NCBI GenBank assembly: GCA_001643675.2
Contig: LSRY02000026.1
Span: 760,501 to 824,500 of the forward strand
Direction of reading: 5' to 3'
Source: Monocercomonoides exilis
Taxonomy: Eukaryota > Preaxostyla > Oxymonadida > Polymastigidae
Length of the DNA: 64,000 nucleotides
Part shown: positions 55,201 to 64,000 of the stretch, piece after piece
How the letters are laid out: every line of letters starts with the position of its first letter
Numbering within the stretch: position 1 is the first letter of the stretch
The notes under the pieces: model-generated
Seen by the model: only the letters and a program-made list of their open reading frames with translations
The model's database searches: none
Told to the model about the DNA's origin: nothing
Translations under genes and position numbers: made by a program

Positions 55201-55565
55201 ATGATTGATGAATTGAAGCATTCCAAGCAACCCTCAATTTCACTGGATTTGCAAATATTCACATTCTTCAAAAATCCAATTTCTTTTCCTAATTCTTTTT
55301 TGTTGTTTTTTTCGTCTTTCTGAAAAACTCTTTTACCAATTTCACTCAACTTCATTTTTTCATTCAATCTTATAACATCTTCGTTGCATTTAATAAATGC
55401 AGTATTTGAAGGATTTTTGCAAATCTGAAGCAAATAACCATTCATTTCAATATCTTCTTCTTTTTCTATTTTTTCTCCAATCCAACTCGAGTCTTTGGTA
55501 ATGGAAACAAGATTCACAAAAAGAAAAAATACACTGAAAACTAGCATCCCCACTCCTGACAACAT
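46293..55565 (-). CDS. Giant beta-helix receptor-like protein with pseudokinase tail
   Basis: One uninterrupted 3090-residue ORF. A signal peptide (VGMLVFSVFFLFVNLVSI) is followed by a ~2580-residue ectodomain of parallel beta-helix repeats: GGAI(S/M)MC, NCSFNDC, GGGI, SF..C. Its cysteine-bearing module boundaries recur five times: LCGANETCPCLTVKKG, CGFDYYPCATITHA, CGFEEFGCLTIDYC, CGYSEAPCSSIDHL, CGAQSNPCVSIDCG. A single transmembrane helix at about 2600-2625 (IIVVILAVMFLIVLVVSIAL) is followed by basic and acidic linkers and a protein-kinase-like domain at about 2787-3012. The C-lobe is recognisable (RWMAPELL, FSIGMMLWECLTLDIPFGEY), but no glycine loop, VAIK lysine, HRD or DFG motif can be found, and the subdomain IX aspartate reads VVFS. 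It is therefore predicted to be a catalytically dead pseudokinase. The architecture is that of a surface receptor or adhesin. No intron. Confidence 0.88.
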   Translation of the reverse strand: MLSGVGMLVFSVFFLFVNLVSITKDSSWIGEKIEKEEDIEMNGYLLQICKNPSNTAFIKCNEDVIRLNEKMKLSEIGKRVFQKDEKNNKKELGKEIGFLKNVNICKSSEIEGCLECFNSSIMEMKLLMREKGSKRILIAKRGSILSMRKCILFVGQHLSPFELEGSFGSFVNVSVQPNVEGLRIFPPLFTSEQFDNYISKTSIISVSESHFSSFCVSSAPFLSSPSIPLLSLSQLTFFNISTANDACSPLTTASTQTTCFLSSCLFSSVCDAYDGGIVPSLNNPLASLTASNTSFIGCCRTRNVVCEGTADRKLTPGRQNETENGTNTLIWCEWNGSKTTETSDSFTDGISSGGAISMCSQSWASVFVFNCSFNDCMAYYDGGAIMCAYIKSVEIVDSTFNCCYTQRNAGGGICIYTISSCSRISRCEFHGCKAYWAGGGLTVNTFQVSGIGCIPTDKGGGESACVSDCYFTICSVESTTGGGIRCCNVPTGFSMRSIQFVSCNAVSSGGGLQLEPNIQTLQNDIIYCVSLFFHDCKCKTTSTPYGHDVLYLDHYNSHLNSNPFYECYTTNTDIQRVCYAYNYADTSDWMFDQTSKKDWLKDKTIYVSVNGSDATELCGANETCPCLTVKKGFEMCEVQISLTITVMDGNHISETTTIDIGSKKISVIGIGIEKSSIGTGALSSSSGALFSVSTGHLEMSHLRVDFNSIAETSPSVVVVYDRSGSLSLEDVVITTSNIGGYVLSSSVFVVPLSQLSMVDVEIKDMNVSKPLFSEPVLSSFSSSSSALFLTATTSGESMLKNVSVMNVKLTEGDGVVVAKNVKEGEAFVVQNVTIEDCVCVSGSGGGIKVELETDTSKLQVESSTTMNRCTSGKYGGGMMLHLADNSIDFSIVSVDFSGCSASLGGNYVFVNGSDSASWGISSSTLNVQHDNSKYNELEGYDRSDTTMGLFPLNVFLDSYPSAAHVGKGKDGLGGYDSWFCGFDYYPCATITHAAQVRYPDTNKKIELDSGFELCEAVGMTDGCEWEISCATKGMEVGVKAPENFESPCLIEVQSKSSMRNITFCIPSALSGASSSSLILSNSTLLTLTDCSVVCPSENSIGYCFVNVVGGKVKVEGLVITETLRFGEHSVIEFGEGVESVVFCGCEVNNIEKSSGDGGWVSGVVGAERDEGKNGMIVIESCVVKGCRCACGRGGGMSVVVKGEGSVVVNGSCVIDGCEAKGSGESSDGRRKGRGGGMMIVMESRDGSMKMESGREGLFVFGENNKAEHGKDVFVECGGGVLLESKVNGSSFSFFDSSAIPTDVVKLCGSEDGREGEVIPLFVYLCSIGTKLRVDGRGERALDQSHCGFEEFGCLTIDYCVEKRASSNVNEIEVVSESWIKNEMKVASFEVHVSGKEEGMRVVVRDEGSITQNNLIECSKSFEMRYLSFVLNEEMNGKRSGFIHSSSSSSTITMTSCSVTFGNDEMIGYSVICIEGGGLVVHGFVMEGGARMSGKSPIVVSNGAQLEMNDSRMSGVEVVGGSGGGGGCLNVEMGVNGIVNIEGCNLSSVCSGGSGMKGGGMKISVGKGGRLEMKKVNLSGCEVPREDVEDGGRGMGGGMFVKLADEMGTFVMEGMGFEGCDGWKGKNVFVSGWDLREIVNEEHLKWEIKEEELGSLDELCGWERKTTGEEVYVIPLVVYLWRNWSGDGFVSLEKGGDFSGCGYSEAPCSSIDHLISLRYPTLGEGETHIAIVGSGLLSHSISFSSSISESPKVVIEGTKKGTGVTISDEDENDLSDDGSMISSNVSLSFVNVSFTKPDITTHHEVLIESSGTNTLLSVSDCSFGPGRGVAESFGYCLMRVNGGSVLIERCSLSLISELKGFITFSPSAHEMTLQNVNISFAGLTERSLVSMMEEDNQLNGEKNVFSNGNKPVLRVVGCSFANITNEGIGASVVDVGSFEDGVECVMDECSMSSCKSGLSDEGGGMRVVLKSGESVMKVNGSTFSICKCSSETGCGGGLFIDGSDPHANYGNESQIPPLNFKIVNILFVMNEAHVGKDVFVRCHSIAHQINETLFALNYNQESLNSNNSICGRDASSEGDVDLIPLITFYYSAQVFVSGRGSDGRGCGAQSNPCVSIDCGVEHIEEGVMNGILIDGEGFVRKECVIGDLVVNSLKKTQGIVRLNSKIEKSGEKDCVMEFVNECSVERCSFQFEDGFESTHTYFMKVKNGSMEIQKCEFFSFSTTVEDMKLNSSIVSVESGELKIFDSTFRDIHSTISVLSFCEESDVTIVETRMSNIECEGGVVSVGGKAKVEMKEMGVENVTLLLEGCVIGMEDAEQDVSVLNSSFGRCVNSVDKGRMMQIRSSKNVSVVNCVFDGEREDEIVNEENNRKKKEGLCKWNGSLVDIEKSKVEMRETTILKSKGGGLWVSGGSVKIENGKFENNNPSIEGYPSARRNVICEGDGELNVVSVKGGDGMLPNTPLWILDEGCRLGGIATERGSSFFIPILEEVKNISQPNGDVELMIHGKLLLPCDLSVKMSMKNGDEEEIVRKEIEEEGFVSENEIHTFVSCSELEKVREETEVSVWIVFGKGDSPSSTDLVIVKNRSENIGKGDERIVEGKKEGKSIWPIIVVILAVMFLIVLVVSIALAVRWRKQKRRTKELEEIVNDTVRKDPKAFEMVTMEMSPEEQWRRAEREAEKKNEEKIKKRVYEKSLGHSESSEHLLSESGSTEYILGRDSDKIPEWMLEKVDEKEEEEEEIRKRTPSPSISSTSTISTTDSDSTFVRREDLCPTTSSMSNLVNAMACSSPHEKLIVDLRDSLFMLLHGRNEKKEMAIGTLEEREQTAAQILFWVANGALHSFDEMENGLSSLSTLSPHIVLFSEHMVICIVMHSDFSSDDSSDSSSISLSTVVTSASDNDDDDDDSLPSSAFEDDEYNRKECLRWMAPELLVNKKMGATKKSVVFSIGMMLWECLTLDIPFGEYPAEVAGDKILNGERPDMTALVEESGFGELVESCWQSQRSIRISLDDLKRELFQHFPAGTMILTMSDAIEDEDGTEEEKSKTEDETRLISGSQEKLSGNSPKREKKTRKRIDEKKTRNEMEKEMVKGIIIV

Positions 55566-56365
55566 CTTCGCTCTTTATCAACAAAAACGGCAAGATTATT
55601 TAATATTTGAAATTATTTATTATTATGGGTGTTGAAAATTCTGATTCAAATAGGTCTGAGTGTTTTATAAAGGCATTTATTTGAAATAAAACAGTTTTTG
55701 AAAAAGAAATAATGATTTCTATGATGTATAATGATATCATTTTTATGCTTTATATGTTAGATATTTGAAATAGTAAAAATAAAAAAAAAAACATTCAAAA
55801 ATGTATATTTATGTATGTGTTACCAAATCTACAAGATTTTATTATCTAATTGTCGATAAATTCAAATACTGCTTTGCTCACATGTTGTTGAAGTTCCTGA
55901 GTTTTGAATTAATTTTTTTTTGAAAACAACACAATATTTTGGTGATTCAACTATTTTTTATGGATATGTTGATAGAATATTTTTATTGAATTCGCAAATA
56001 CGGAAAATGACATCGTTATAATTTCAACATTGTTTTTTCAGTATTATTATTTTTTAAATATATATCGAACGTTTTAACAACATATTCAGAACAAATGTTT
56101 AAAGAATATTTTGAAATGAAATCTTATTGGGGAAAAAAAGATAAATTCAATTAAGAGAAAATTATAACTTTTCCCTAAGAGAACAATTGTAGAATAAATG
56201 GCAATTCTTTATATTTGGAATAAAAAAATAAATTCCAAAAAACACAGAACCAAATTTGCTGACATGACACAAAAAAATTAACTGAACACCAAATTATCTT
56301 TCTGATAAATAACAAAAGCAATTAAAAACCATTTACATACAAAAATTTTGCAATTTCTTAGTTTA
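55566..56365. other. Non-genic AT-rich spacer
   Basis: Upstream of the giant gene and downstream of the 1964-residue gene. No supported feature. Confidence 0.6.
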
Positions 56366-58946
56366 CTACAAAAATAATGCAAATAACAATATCAACAAAC
56401 AAACAAGAAACAAGCCCAAAACGATCTTTTTCCATTTCATATATCCCCATTTATCCAACTCTGCAAGCATTTCACTTTCCTCCACATATCCCAATGATTG
56501 TAAAGCATCCCTAGAAATTTCTCTATCTGAGTCATTTTCAAACTTCTTCAGTTGTTTTGTGTTGTAAGAATTCCTCTTCTTCAGTGCTGCAAACCCGATT
56601 CTCCTCAGCCGCCAGTCACTTGAACTCAGCAACTTCTTGTCAAACAGCTCATGGCGCTTCTCAAAGCAAGCCAGCCGGTTCATCAAGCACGAGTCTTGAG
56701 AAAATGCCAAGCTTTCTGCAAAAAGCGCAGCAACACTGCTGACAGTCAGCGCACTCTCCATCTCCTTCCTTCGGAGGAGAGAATCCAACACAGACGGCAT
56801 CTCAGGCAGTTCAGTCAGCGCAAACAAGAGGCGAACAGCCTCCTCAAAGAAAATGGGGATCTTAAACAGCTCGTCCATAACCGCTTTGCACAGATCGGAG
56901 AGCCGAAACGGAGGGAATCCATCAGACGTGTAGTGGGATATCGTGTTTGCAAATTTGTCCAGAAGCAGCTGGATCGCAATAACATTTCCCTTTCGCATTT
57001 CTCTCTGCAGAAACTCCACAACTACCTGCTTGTCTTCATTCAAAAGCAGACGACTCACGAGACAAGCTGCCAGCTCCCGCACTTTCTTCTGTGTATCTGT
57101 GGTAGCTTTGGCGCTCAAAATCTCAAAAAGTCTTCGAATTATCTTGTTTCTGGTGTCCAGCAATGAGGGAGAAGCATCTGCCATCAGCAAAGGAAGCATA
57201 AATGATTTCTTTTCTCTCTTTCTGTCTCCTGCAAAGAAAGCAGATGAGGAATCAGAAAGAGGAGAATTTCTTCTTGTAAACTCCTCCAGCGATGTGATTG
57301 GGACGTTGTGTTTCAAGTGATCGATAAGCGACTGATAACACAACTTTTCAGTTGGAACTCCCAAAAAATGAATGACGGGCACCTGATAATGTTCGAAAGC
57401 TGTCTTCAATATGGCTGGCGAGCTGTGGCTTAAAGCTAGCAAAAACAGATGCAAAAACCAGCTGCCGAGTGTTTGTCTTTCCTTGTTGAATGCCAAAAGC
57501 TCAGCCATTCTTTTATCAGAATTAATAGGTTCTTCCAAAGATCGCATTTCTGGATTTCCTTCTGCTTTGTCCAATGATAAATCGTCGTTTTCTTCTTTCT
57601 TTTCATATTCTCCCTTCTTATCCTCTTCGCTTTCATCAAGCTTACCAACTACCTCCTCACACACATCCTTTGAAGAACTATATCCCTTCCTTTTTCTCGA
57701 ATGAATTATCTTCCACAAGTTTTGTTTGTTTAGAAATCCGATTGGAATAGCAGCAGCAACACACTCCTCCTCATCACTCAGAATGGCATCCTCCATCGCC
57801 TCCCACGTCTCCCGGCACATCAGAAAACGCTGCTGCAGATACGACAGCACAATCACAAACACATCCCGGTGCAGCCCTCTGATGCGCGATACAAGTTTCA
57901 CATGCCTCTCTGCCTCTATTTCCCTCTTCTTCTTCAAGTCCTGCCAGTGTTTTTCGCGCGTCGATAGCAAACCAAGCAGCTCCTCAAACACTCTATCGTC
58001 GTCCTTCACAAGACTCAGCAGCCGCACTTTCTCCTTCACCACTGCCACTTTACCCATTGGAATTGACCGGATAAACTTCAGCTTTTCGTCTTCTCCCATC
58101 AAATGCACCGCCCTCGTCAGCATCATTGCACACACTCGACTGCGGTCAGCGTCGTGCAAAAGATCAAACATCACCTCCGGAATGACATTCACATCGAGTC
58201 TGTTGAGCGCCATGATCGACGCGGTGTATGCAATCTCCCTGTCGTCTGCCCGCGCAAGTGTCACTAGGCGCCCTGGTGTGATGGCAGGCAGCAGGGAAAG
58301 CTGCTTAATGGCTTGGCACAGCTGCTCTGTGGAAATCAACACGTCACTTTTGTCCTCGTCGTTCTCGATGATTTTGTCGAGTTCTTTTGCAACACGCTCT
58401 TGTTGGGAGGAAGAGGCGACGACAAGAGGAGATTTGAATGGAAGAATGAAATCAGCCAGTTTGTTGTTGAAATTGACTTGTGAGATTGAAGGAGAAGGAA
58501 ACGATAAAGCATCTTTCTCTGGAAAAGCGGAAGAAGATGACGAAGAAGAAGAGGAAGAGGAAAAAGAAGACGAGGAGGAAGAAGAAGATGAAGAAGATGA
58601 AGCTGAATCCGAAGAAAAAGCAGAAGCAGAAGCAGAAGCAGAAGCACATGTCGAGCCTGATAAAGCGTCAATCCCCTGAAAATGAGCATTTCTGTAGCTC
58701 GTCTGAAAATCATTTGCAAATCTTCCCTCAATTTTGTCAATCACAATGAAATCGCCAAGCAGGCTTTGCTTTTCTGTTAACAAGAAATGCGGAGTTTCTT
58801 TCAAAAGCACCCAACTTTTGTCTTCTTTTAGATGGTGTATGAGAATGTCCTTAACACGCTTCTCTGGAATGAACGTTGATGATGATGATGATGATGAAGA
58901 AGAAGAAGAAGAAGAAGAAGAAGAAGAAGAAGAAGAAGAAGAAGAA

Positions 58947-58983
<37 letters not shown>

Positions 58984-61900
58984 TTGAAGAAGAAGAAGGA
59001 GAAGAAGAAGAAAATTTTGAAGAGTTAGACAAAGCAATGCAAGACTTGCTATCAAAAAACTGGCATTTGCTCTTCAAAACATTCAACTCTGCATCTCCAA
59101 TCGCAAACTTCTTCGTTCTGTTCATTTCTTCAATAGCAAAATCTGCTTCTTTCAGTCTTGTGGCTGAATTCAACCAGTTTTCCAGAGCAATCCAACGCTT
59201 CACGTTCAAACTGCAGTCAAAACGAGACAGCAATTCGAGTGTGGCCAGCAAACGCTGCATTTTTTGTCTTCTTTCATTCATCGCATAATTTGCTTCCTCC
59301 AAAGTCGTTTCATTTTCTTCTTCGAAATCATTTTTGCATTCAATTTTCGACTTTTGAATTATTTTGGCTTCGTCCAAATGCGAAAAAAGAAGAGAAATGA
59401 GCTTTGCACCTGCCTCGGCTGAAAAACGATGGCAAACTCGTTTCAAAACACTGACAAACTCCTCACAAAGACTGAAAAACGGGTAATTCACAATTTTCTC
59501 CATCTCCTTCAACGCTTTTTCTTCATTCACAAGCATGCACAGCAACAAAGCACCAGCCATGAGCTGAATTGAAACTATTTCAAAAATTCCACCATCAGGA
59601 TTTGCGAGAATACCAACAAATTCGCAGCACTTCTCAATAAACAGCTGCTGCTGCTTTTTTGAGCTGGCTCTGATCGCCTTGACAGGTAGCCACAGTACAG
59701 ACGAAAGCAAACGGGTGCGATAGTTGTAAGACTGACCCGGCATTTTCATTGCCATTTTCATCGCATCGCCCACGTGATCACTCCACAGCTGTGCGCAGCT
59801 AAACAGCTGGAGAACAGCTTCTTCCACATCTTTCTTCTTCAGCGGGTCTTTCTCCTTCATATAATGTCTCACCAGTCGGATGCTCGTGCTCCACTTCGAA
59901 CGGGCAATGAAAAACGTGAAGACATCATTGCTCAGCGGAGGATAGGAGCACCAAACAGAAGGAGCTCTGTTCAGAGCAGCTAAATACTTCCTTTGCTCTT
60001 TGATGGGCAAGTGACGCTCCACATATTGTGGGACGTTGCTTGCGCCCTTGCATTGAAATTTAAACTCTCTCGGATATTTTCGAATGATATCCAAAACACG
60101 CCGCCGTTTCATCTTGTTCAAAAATTCTTTGTCAGCTAGGTTTATGTATTTTATTCCTGTCTTTTTGTAGAGAAGCATCAGCCGATCGAAGTCAGCTTCA
60201 GACAGTTTGTGAGCAAAGCAGTTGAATCTTGAATATGTTGGCGGAAATTTCAGACAACCATTTTTTCTCTGGAGATCGAATCTGCTATTTGGCGGAGCAT
60301 ATAAATAAGGGACATTGCAATCTTCAGCATCTTCTGAATAAGAGCTATCTTCGGAGAAATATGAGCAATCGGAGAAATCTGAATTGTCTGAATAATCTGA
60401 ATAATCCGAGTCATCCTCATCGCTGTCTGCTCTATTTCTTTGATCTTTCTTCTCCCTCCTTCTCATAGCTTTCCCAAACTCGGCTGTTCCATCTTTGTTT
60501 CGTTCCCAATGCCCCCGCCGTTCGTGGAACACGGCTGACAGAACCTCTGCGGTGCCACCTCTCCTCCTCAGAACATCTGAAGACCCAATCTCGTCGGCAG
60601 CACTGGGAGTGATCAGAGAAGAAGTGAATGAAGAAGAAGAGGAAGAGGAAGAAGAAGAAGATGATGATGATGACAACGACAACGATTCCTCAAATAAATC
60701 TTGATAATCTTCTGATTGAACAAATTTCCTACCTTCAGAGCAGTTTAATAATTGGTGTTCATCTCTATGGTTTTCCTGACGATTGATACTTATCTCATCT
60801 TCCTCATCTTTCTCTCCAAACAAATCATCTCCATCCTTTTCAGCCAATAAACTTCCTCTTTCTGATTTTTTCTTTTTTTTCACAGTTTTCAGATTTATTT
60901 CTGTTTTTGCATTTTTCCTTGCATCTTTCAGCATCTCTTTCGCTCTTTTCACGAAGGCTCTTCTATTCTTTGTGTACTCTTTCTCCTTCTGCATCAGCTC
61001 CTCCGCAACATCAAGCATCAACGATGGCATATGCCTCCCCACACAGCTTATATCCACACTGCCCCACAGCAACACCTCACATAGCACAGCCAAAATGCGC
61101 TTCACACACAGCTGCTCTTCGGCAGACGCGGAAATTTTGGGGTCCTTCAAAACTTCAGGCAGCATGACATTGACGGAAAGCTGAAGTTGGTTCGTTAACC
61201 TTCGCAGAGGGGACATTCCCATACGCTCCAGCTGAGCAGCATTCCAAGCACGCAGGTCGTCGAAATAGAAATAAATACCAAAAACAACCTCGTGAAGACT
61301 CGGATATGCATTGTCGAAGCTGATGTTGCTTCCACCATTTTTGTCTCTGTCTCTTTCTCCTTTCAGCTTCAGTCTAATGATCTCTTGTATCGCTGCCTCA
61401 CAATATTCTTTCTGTTTCTTCACCAGCAGCGAACGGTACGACAAGCAAACACGCGCAACACAATGAAGGAAGGCCTTGGGATTTTTCTTTGCGATCATTC
61501 GGATATCCGAACTTGAGCCATGGCTAAGGATTATCGGAATCATTGCATCAATCAATTGATCAGAGCAATAAGCCAAAAACTTCAAATAAAATATTTGCTC
61601 CTTTTCATTGAATGTTTTATAGGCCAAATCATTAAGAGCAACAGAATTAACTGGGATATTTTCCTCGGGATCAAAAGAAGATTGGCGATATTTAGGAAGT
61701 GGGATAAGTGAATCTTGAATCGTTGATGAGTTTGCTTTCTCAAAGTCATTGTCATTCTTTTGGCAATATCTTTCCTTTTTTGAAAATCGATGAATTTCGG
61801 AAGCAATTTTGAATTTAAAGTGCATAGAACAATCTTTAAATATATCAACAAATTGTTGAGACAATTCTTTCTTTTTTTCATCGGTTGATTGCGAAAATAA

Positions 61901-62260
61901 CAAACATAATGTTTGTGCATAATTTGTTGCTGCTGAGCTTTTGACTATGAAAGAGTTATCCTTTAAAGAACGTTTAAAGTGAAGCAAATCTCTGCTACCA
62001 ATACACGAATATAAGCTTAAAAGTCGTTGTGAAAAATCACCTTCATTCTCCATTTGTAATAACATGTTTCGAACATCTTTACAAGTCGCTTCAATGGTCA
62101 AAGTGCATTTGTCAAAACATTTCCTTGAACTTTTTTCAATTTCTGAGCCAAATTTTCCAAGATAAATCATAATTTTTATGCGAATTGCATAATCCATTTT
62201 TTCAAAATGAGATAATAATATTTCTCCGGTTGTATAAGGTAAAACATTGAATGAATACAT
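56366..62260 (-). CDS. Large tail-anchored helical protein of unknown function
   Basis: A 1964-residue single ORF starting at the ATG at 62260. No signal peptide. It is mostly helical, with HEAT/armadillo-like stretches near the N-terminus (about 1-350), in the middle (about 700-1000) and in the C-terminal third (ITPGRLVTLARADDREIAYTAS, LHRDVFVIVLSYLQQRF..., ETWEAMEDAILSDEEECVAA). Three linkers are low complexity: basic/acidic with polyserine at about 470-640, and two polyserine blocks at about 1070-1230. The last 20 residues (IVLGLFLVCLLILLFALFL) are one membrane helix with almost nothing after it, so a tail anchor facing the cytosol is predicted. I do not recognise the family. It shares a 138-base divergent promoter region with the WD40 gene. 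Confidence 0.7.
58865..59010. repeat. GAT/GAA trinucleotide tract in coding sequence
   Basis: Alternating GAT and GAA runs; on the coding (minus) strand they give ATC/TTC repeats read in the serine frame, making a run of about 40 serines in the 1964-residue protein. Confidence 0.9.
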
Positions 62261-62398
62261 GAAAGAAATCGAATGAAAATTTTCGAAAATTTTTTATATG
62301 GGCCATACGGGTTTCGGCTTTTCTTTCAAGTTCTATTGTTATGATGTTGTATGTGAAGAGAAATATTAAGAAAATTAATAACTAACCCAAAACAAAAT
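62261..62398. promoter_or_regulatory. Shared divergent upstream region
   Basis: 138 bases between the start codons of the tail-anchored protein gene (minus) and the WD40 gene (plus). AT-rich; no nameable motif, but it must hold both promoters. Confidence 0.4.
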
Positions 62399-64000
62399 AT
62401 GAGAAGTCAATCATCTACTTTTTTACTTTCAGTTTTAAGACCAACAACAGAGAGAATATCATCTTTCTTACCTTTAGAACGCTCATCAATTGCTATATTA
62501 GGGTATGGATTGTAAAAGTTATATTTTATACTTCGAATAACGCGATTATTTTAAGAACATCTATTGGAAAAATTTTTGTTGTTAATCTAACGACAAAAAG
62601 GATTATTCAGACAATTTCTCCGATAACTTTTTATCGTGCTTTGTATCCATTATTTCAAAAATCGCATCTTCGCTTCAATACCTCCATTCTGTCTCTTTCT
62701 TCAATTGATGAATCTTCGATTATAGTTCAATTAAGAAACGGCCAACTCTTTTTGATGAAGTACAATTCACGCGAACAAGTATCTGCAACATCTTCTTCTT
62801 CATTACGACTTGAGACGCATGATAATTTTCTTTCTGAACCTATTCCTTTGTTGAAAATTGCTTCAGGATGGGAGGTTGGCCCTTCTTTATCTTTTTGCAA
62901 AGGAAAATGGCTGCAAAATGTGAAGTGCTATCTTGCTCCACACAATCCCGGAGGAAAAGCGTTGGACAATATTGCTTCATCAAAATGTTTAGATGTTTTT
63001 TTGGATGACGATACGGCAACAATTGATCGTTTAAAACTTATACATCAAGTCGAACAGCCAAAGGCCCATCCGTATTTCTCAATGAATGATATTAATGATT
63101 GCGGTATGATTTTGTGCTGCGAGTGGTTGAATGTCAAAGGATTTGTTGATGATCTTGATGAGTCCGAAGATCATAATTCAAAAGATGATTTATCGAAAAC
63201 GAAAGTGCAAACAAAGCAAACTTCAGAATTCGAGCCGATTCAATCATTACAGTTGTCATCATTTTCTCAGCCTCCGCCCGAAGTGATTGCTTCTTCAATG
63301 GAAATGGACAAAAAAAAAGTCAAAACAGCATCATTAGAAAAGTCTTTGCTGTCGATTTTCCCTCAAACACAGTTTATTGTTGCAGGATTTGAAGATGGTA
63401 CAGTCAGAATTTACTCTCCACGTGCAAAAAAATGGATGGCCTCAATTCTTCTTTCGCAACAATTTGACCAGAAGTATCCTGATGAAGGCGAACTTTCTTT
63501 TCATTCAACTTCTGAATCACTTTCTTCTTCCTCCTCCTCTTCTTCTTCCTCCTCCTCTTCTTCTTCCTCCTCCTCCTCTTCTTCCTCCTCCTCTTCAGAA
63601 TCATCTTCTTCTGCATCAGCATCTCTTCGCAGCGACTCATCGAGCACTGCAGAAACCCCCTCTGCAGCTGAAATGCCTCGTGGCACGCTCTCATCATCGT
63701 CTATCTTGGCCATAGCTGTTGACTCAGAGCACTTGAGGATTGTGGTCTCTCTGTCAAACAGCACCGTTGTGCTGGTCAAAATATGCCCTTCAGCTGGAGA
63801 CCTGGTTTTGCCTGTGTTCACCTCGCTTTCTCTCTCTTTGGCTGCGAGAGTGAAAATGGAATCGAATGTTACTTCACTCGCAATCAGAAGAGATGGGCTT
63901 CTGACGGCTGCTGGAATGACAAATGGAAAGTTTGTGAGGAAATTGATTGAAAGGAAAAAGAAAAGAAATGAATGAAAATTATAAATATTTATAAAAATGT
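62399..64000 (+). CDS. WD40-repeat protein, Asa1/GNB1L-like, probably incomplete
   Basis: Exon 1 is 62399-62502, then a 53-bp intron (GTATGG...TTAAG), and exon 2 starts at 62556. Splicing gives SIAILGTSIGKIFVVNLTTKRIIQTI, a first WD-like blade. Later blades include CGMILCCEW, FIVAGFEDGTVRIYSPRAKKWMASIL, ILAIAVDSEHLRIVVSLSNSTVVLV and VTSLAIRRDGLLTAAGMTNGK. The order and the 'AGFEDGTVR' blade resemble GNB1L/Asa1, an ASTRA/TTT-complex partner in PIKK maturation; other WD40 families are possible. A polyserine loop (63517-63625) interrupts one blade. In the plain frame the protein ends at 63975 (about 507 residues), but the last WD blade is cut off. A GTTTGT 5' splice-site match at 63930, right after TNGK, suggests an intron and a final exon beyond the window. 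Confidence 0.6.

Noticed and set aside
56557-61711. Plus-strand frames opposite the 1964-residue gene
   Set aside because: Antisense shadows with no recognisable motif.
1-64000. CRISPR array, bacterial operons, tRNA or rRNA genes
   Set aside because: No regularly spaced repeats, no ribosome-binding sites, and no tRNA/rRNA signature seen by eye; the content is eukaryotic.

Overview
The window looks like nuclear DNA of an AT-rich, intron-bearing protist, most likely an oxymonad flagellate close to Monocercomonoides. This is an inference from gene families I recognise, not from a search. The supporting points are: large secreted or membrane proteins built of parallel beta-helix repeats, one ending in a cytoplasmic protein-kinase-like domain; a helical protein family with 'EEEGYEDT'-type C-termini; long serine homopolymers in unrelated proteins; short spliceosomal introns (about 50-120 bp, one of 479 bp); and standard use of all three stop codons.

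Layout. 1-3558 is repeat-rich: a GC-rich, strongly folded island between copies of a palindromic repeat (20-773), a 0.55-kb imperfect palindrome (1316-1866) and a decayed pogo/Tigger-type transposase. 4335-8063 (minus) is a three-module surface protein with one C-terminal membrane segment. 9488-11509 is a broken beta-helix gene lying between inverted hairpin-bearing repeats. 12466-13431 is a fold-back element with about 350-bp near-identical arms and a TA target duplication. 14062-18653 is a DIRS-type tyrosine-recombinase retrotransposon with split inverted termini and an internal complementary region. 18660-21120 holds gene debris, and 21207-22370 is a Tc1/mariner element with an apparently intact DD34E transposase.

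23236-28498 carries two convergent paralogous three-exon genes separated by low-complexity DNA with a TTC microsatellite. 30313-40627 is the housekeeping part: an Iwr1-like RNA polymerase II import factor, a five-exon serine-rich protein of unknown function, and an Hsp70/Hsp90-organising protein (HOP/Sti1) with a large charged insert. 40628-43869 is almost empty. 43870-45884 is a second, better-delimited pogo/Tigger element. 46293-55565 is a single 9.3-kb open reading frame for a giant beta-helix, single-pass membrane protein with a pseudokinase tail. 56366-62260 encodes a 1964-residue tail-anchored protein. A WD40 gene starts at 62399 and probably runs out of the window.

Splicing. Twelve introns can be placed because reading frames, or paralogue and family similarity, continue across them. 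The 5' sites are mostly GTTTGN. Seven of the twelve 3' sites end in AAG rather than CAG or TAG, which is unusual and is treated as a finding. The genes do not form operons. The shared themes are surface display (three beta-helix proteins), a small set of core cellular genes, and heavy invasion by TA-targeting DNA transposons and a DIRS element.
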